This document shows, piece after piece, positions 21,611-21,786 of a stretch of DNA of 21,786 nucleotides (position 1 is the stretch's first letter; every line of letters begins with the position of its first letter). The position numbers were made by a program, and so were the translations under genes. Source of the stretch: an uncultured bacterium (GTDB taxonomy: Bacteria; Patescibacteriota; Minisyncoccia; Minisyncoccales; JAQTVQ01); assembly GCA_903839905.1 (NCBI GenBank), contig CAIMDX010000067.1:1-21786 (forward strand), in the 5' to 3' direction. The notes beneath the pieces were generated by a model. That model was not told the DNA's origin. It did no database searches and saw only the letters and a program-made list of their open reading frames with translations.

Positions 21611-21786
21611 CTAAGGTTTCACTTTTATGGGAGCGCCCACCACTTCAGGCGTGCCATGCCAGGCGGCGCAGCGCTGCAGGGCGGCGACAAGGTCTTCCGC
21701 CAGGGCGCCCTTCAGCTCAAAACCGGGTTCAAGCCATACCCCCTTGACCTCAAAAACGCCTTTGGCGCGGTGGGCTTTGGCCGCCA
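21611..21786 (-). CDS. C-terminal fragment of a YcaQ/HTH_42-like winged-helix protein (partial)
   Basis: The last 57 codons of a gene that continues beyond the window, ending in TAG 9 nt before the phosphotriesterase ATG, so both belonged to one operon. The sequence AAKAHRAKGVFEVKGVWLEPG, then ALAEDLVAALQRCAAWHG, resembles the end of crosslink-repair DNA glycosylase YcaQ and related winged-helix (HTH_42) proteins, where a Lys-x-x-Arg, a valine-rich strand, LEPG and a closing helix with LxxxAxWxG recur. Recognition is by eye over a short stretch. The GC-rich codons match the phosphotriesterase piece and not the rest of the window. Confidence 0.5.
   Translation of the reverse strand, partial: AAKAHRAKGVFEVKGVWLEPGFELKGALAEDLVAALQRCAAWHGTPEVVGAPIKVKP

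Overview
The window looks like a contig from a member of the Candidate Phyla Radiation (Patescibacteria, Parcubacteria-like), with a short piece of an unrelated genome fused to its right end. The evidence for Patescibacteria is: AT-rich intergenic DNA, few Shine-Dalgarno sites, a SecA with an acidic insertion before its DEVD motif, an orphan TraG/VirD4-like ATPase with a C-terminal zinc ribbon, a sigma-region-4/HARE-HTH protein, and large secreted proteins that end in Ig/FN3-like and peptidoglycan-binding modules. This assignment comes from recognising protein families by eye; no search was run. Every convincing gene lies on the minus strand, so transcription runs from high to low coordinates.

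Layout, right to left (order of transcription). 21416-21786: GC-rich foreign DNA with the end of a YcaQ/HTH_42-like gene and the start of a phosphotriesterase-family gene behind a textbook AGGAGG site. At about 21410-21425 this runs in frame into an MBG/YDG-type surface protein (to 20117), which is most simply read as a chimeric join. 18753-20018 and 13994-18397: two secreted proteins, a chitobiase-C-like/FN3/peptidoglycan-binding protein and a 1467-residue subtilase, sharing a homologous C-terminal module. 13312-13993: a gene-free stretch with a duplicated 90-bp GC-rich palindromic element, a 13-bp inverted repeat pair and two terminators. 12769-13287: an unknown protein with its own promoter and terminator. 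11649-12638: murB. 11259-11321: a 20-residue lysine-rich miniprotein. 10843-11190: HPF, followed by two terminators. 10606-5702: secA-secD-secF. 5643-4582: sigma-4/HARE regulator with a consensus promoter. 4420-25: a membrane protein, the TraG-like ATPase and pgk, closely spaced and probably one operon.

Functionally the window joins the post-translational protein export machinery (SecA pushing preproteins, SecDF using the ion gradient to pull them) with several of its likely clients, the signal-peptide-bearing wall proteins. MurB supplies a peptidoglycan precursor. The membrane protein plus ATPase form a candidate two-part DNA-translocating or DNA-binding membrane complex without any other type IV secretion gene in view. 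No rRNA, tRNA, CRISPR array or transposase was seen.
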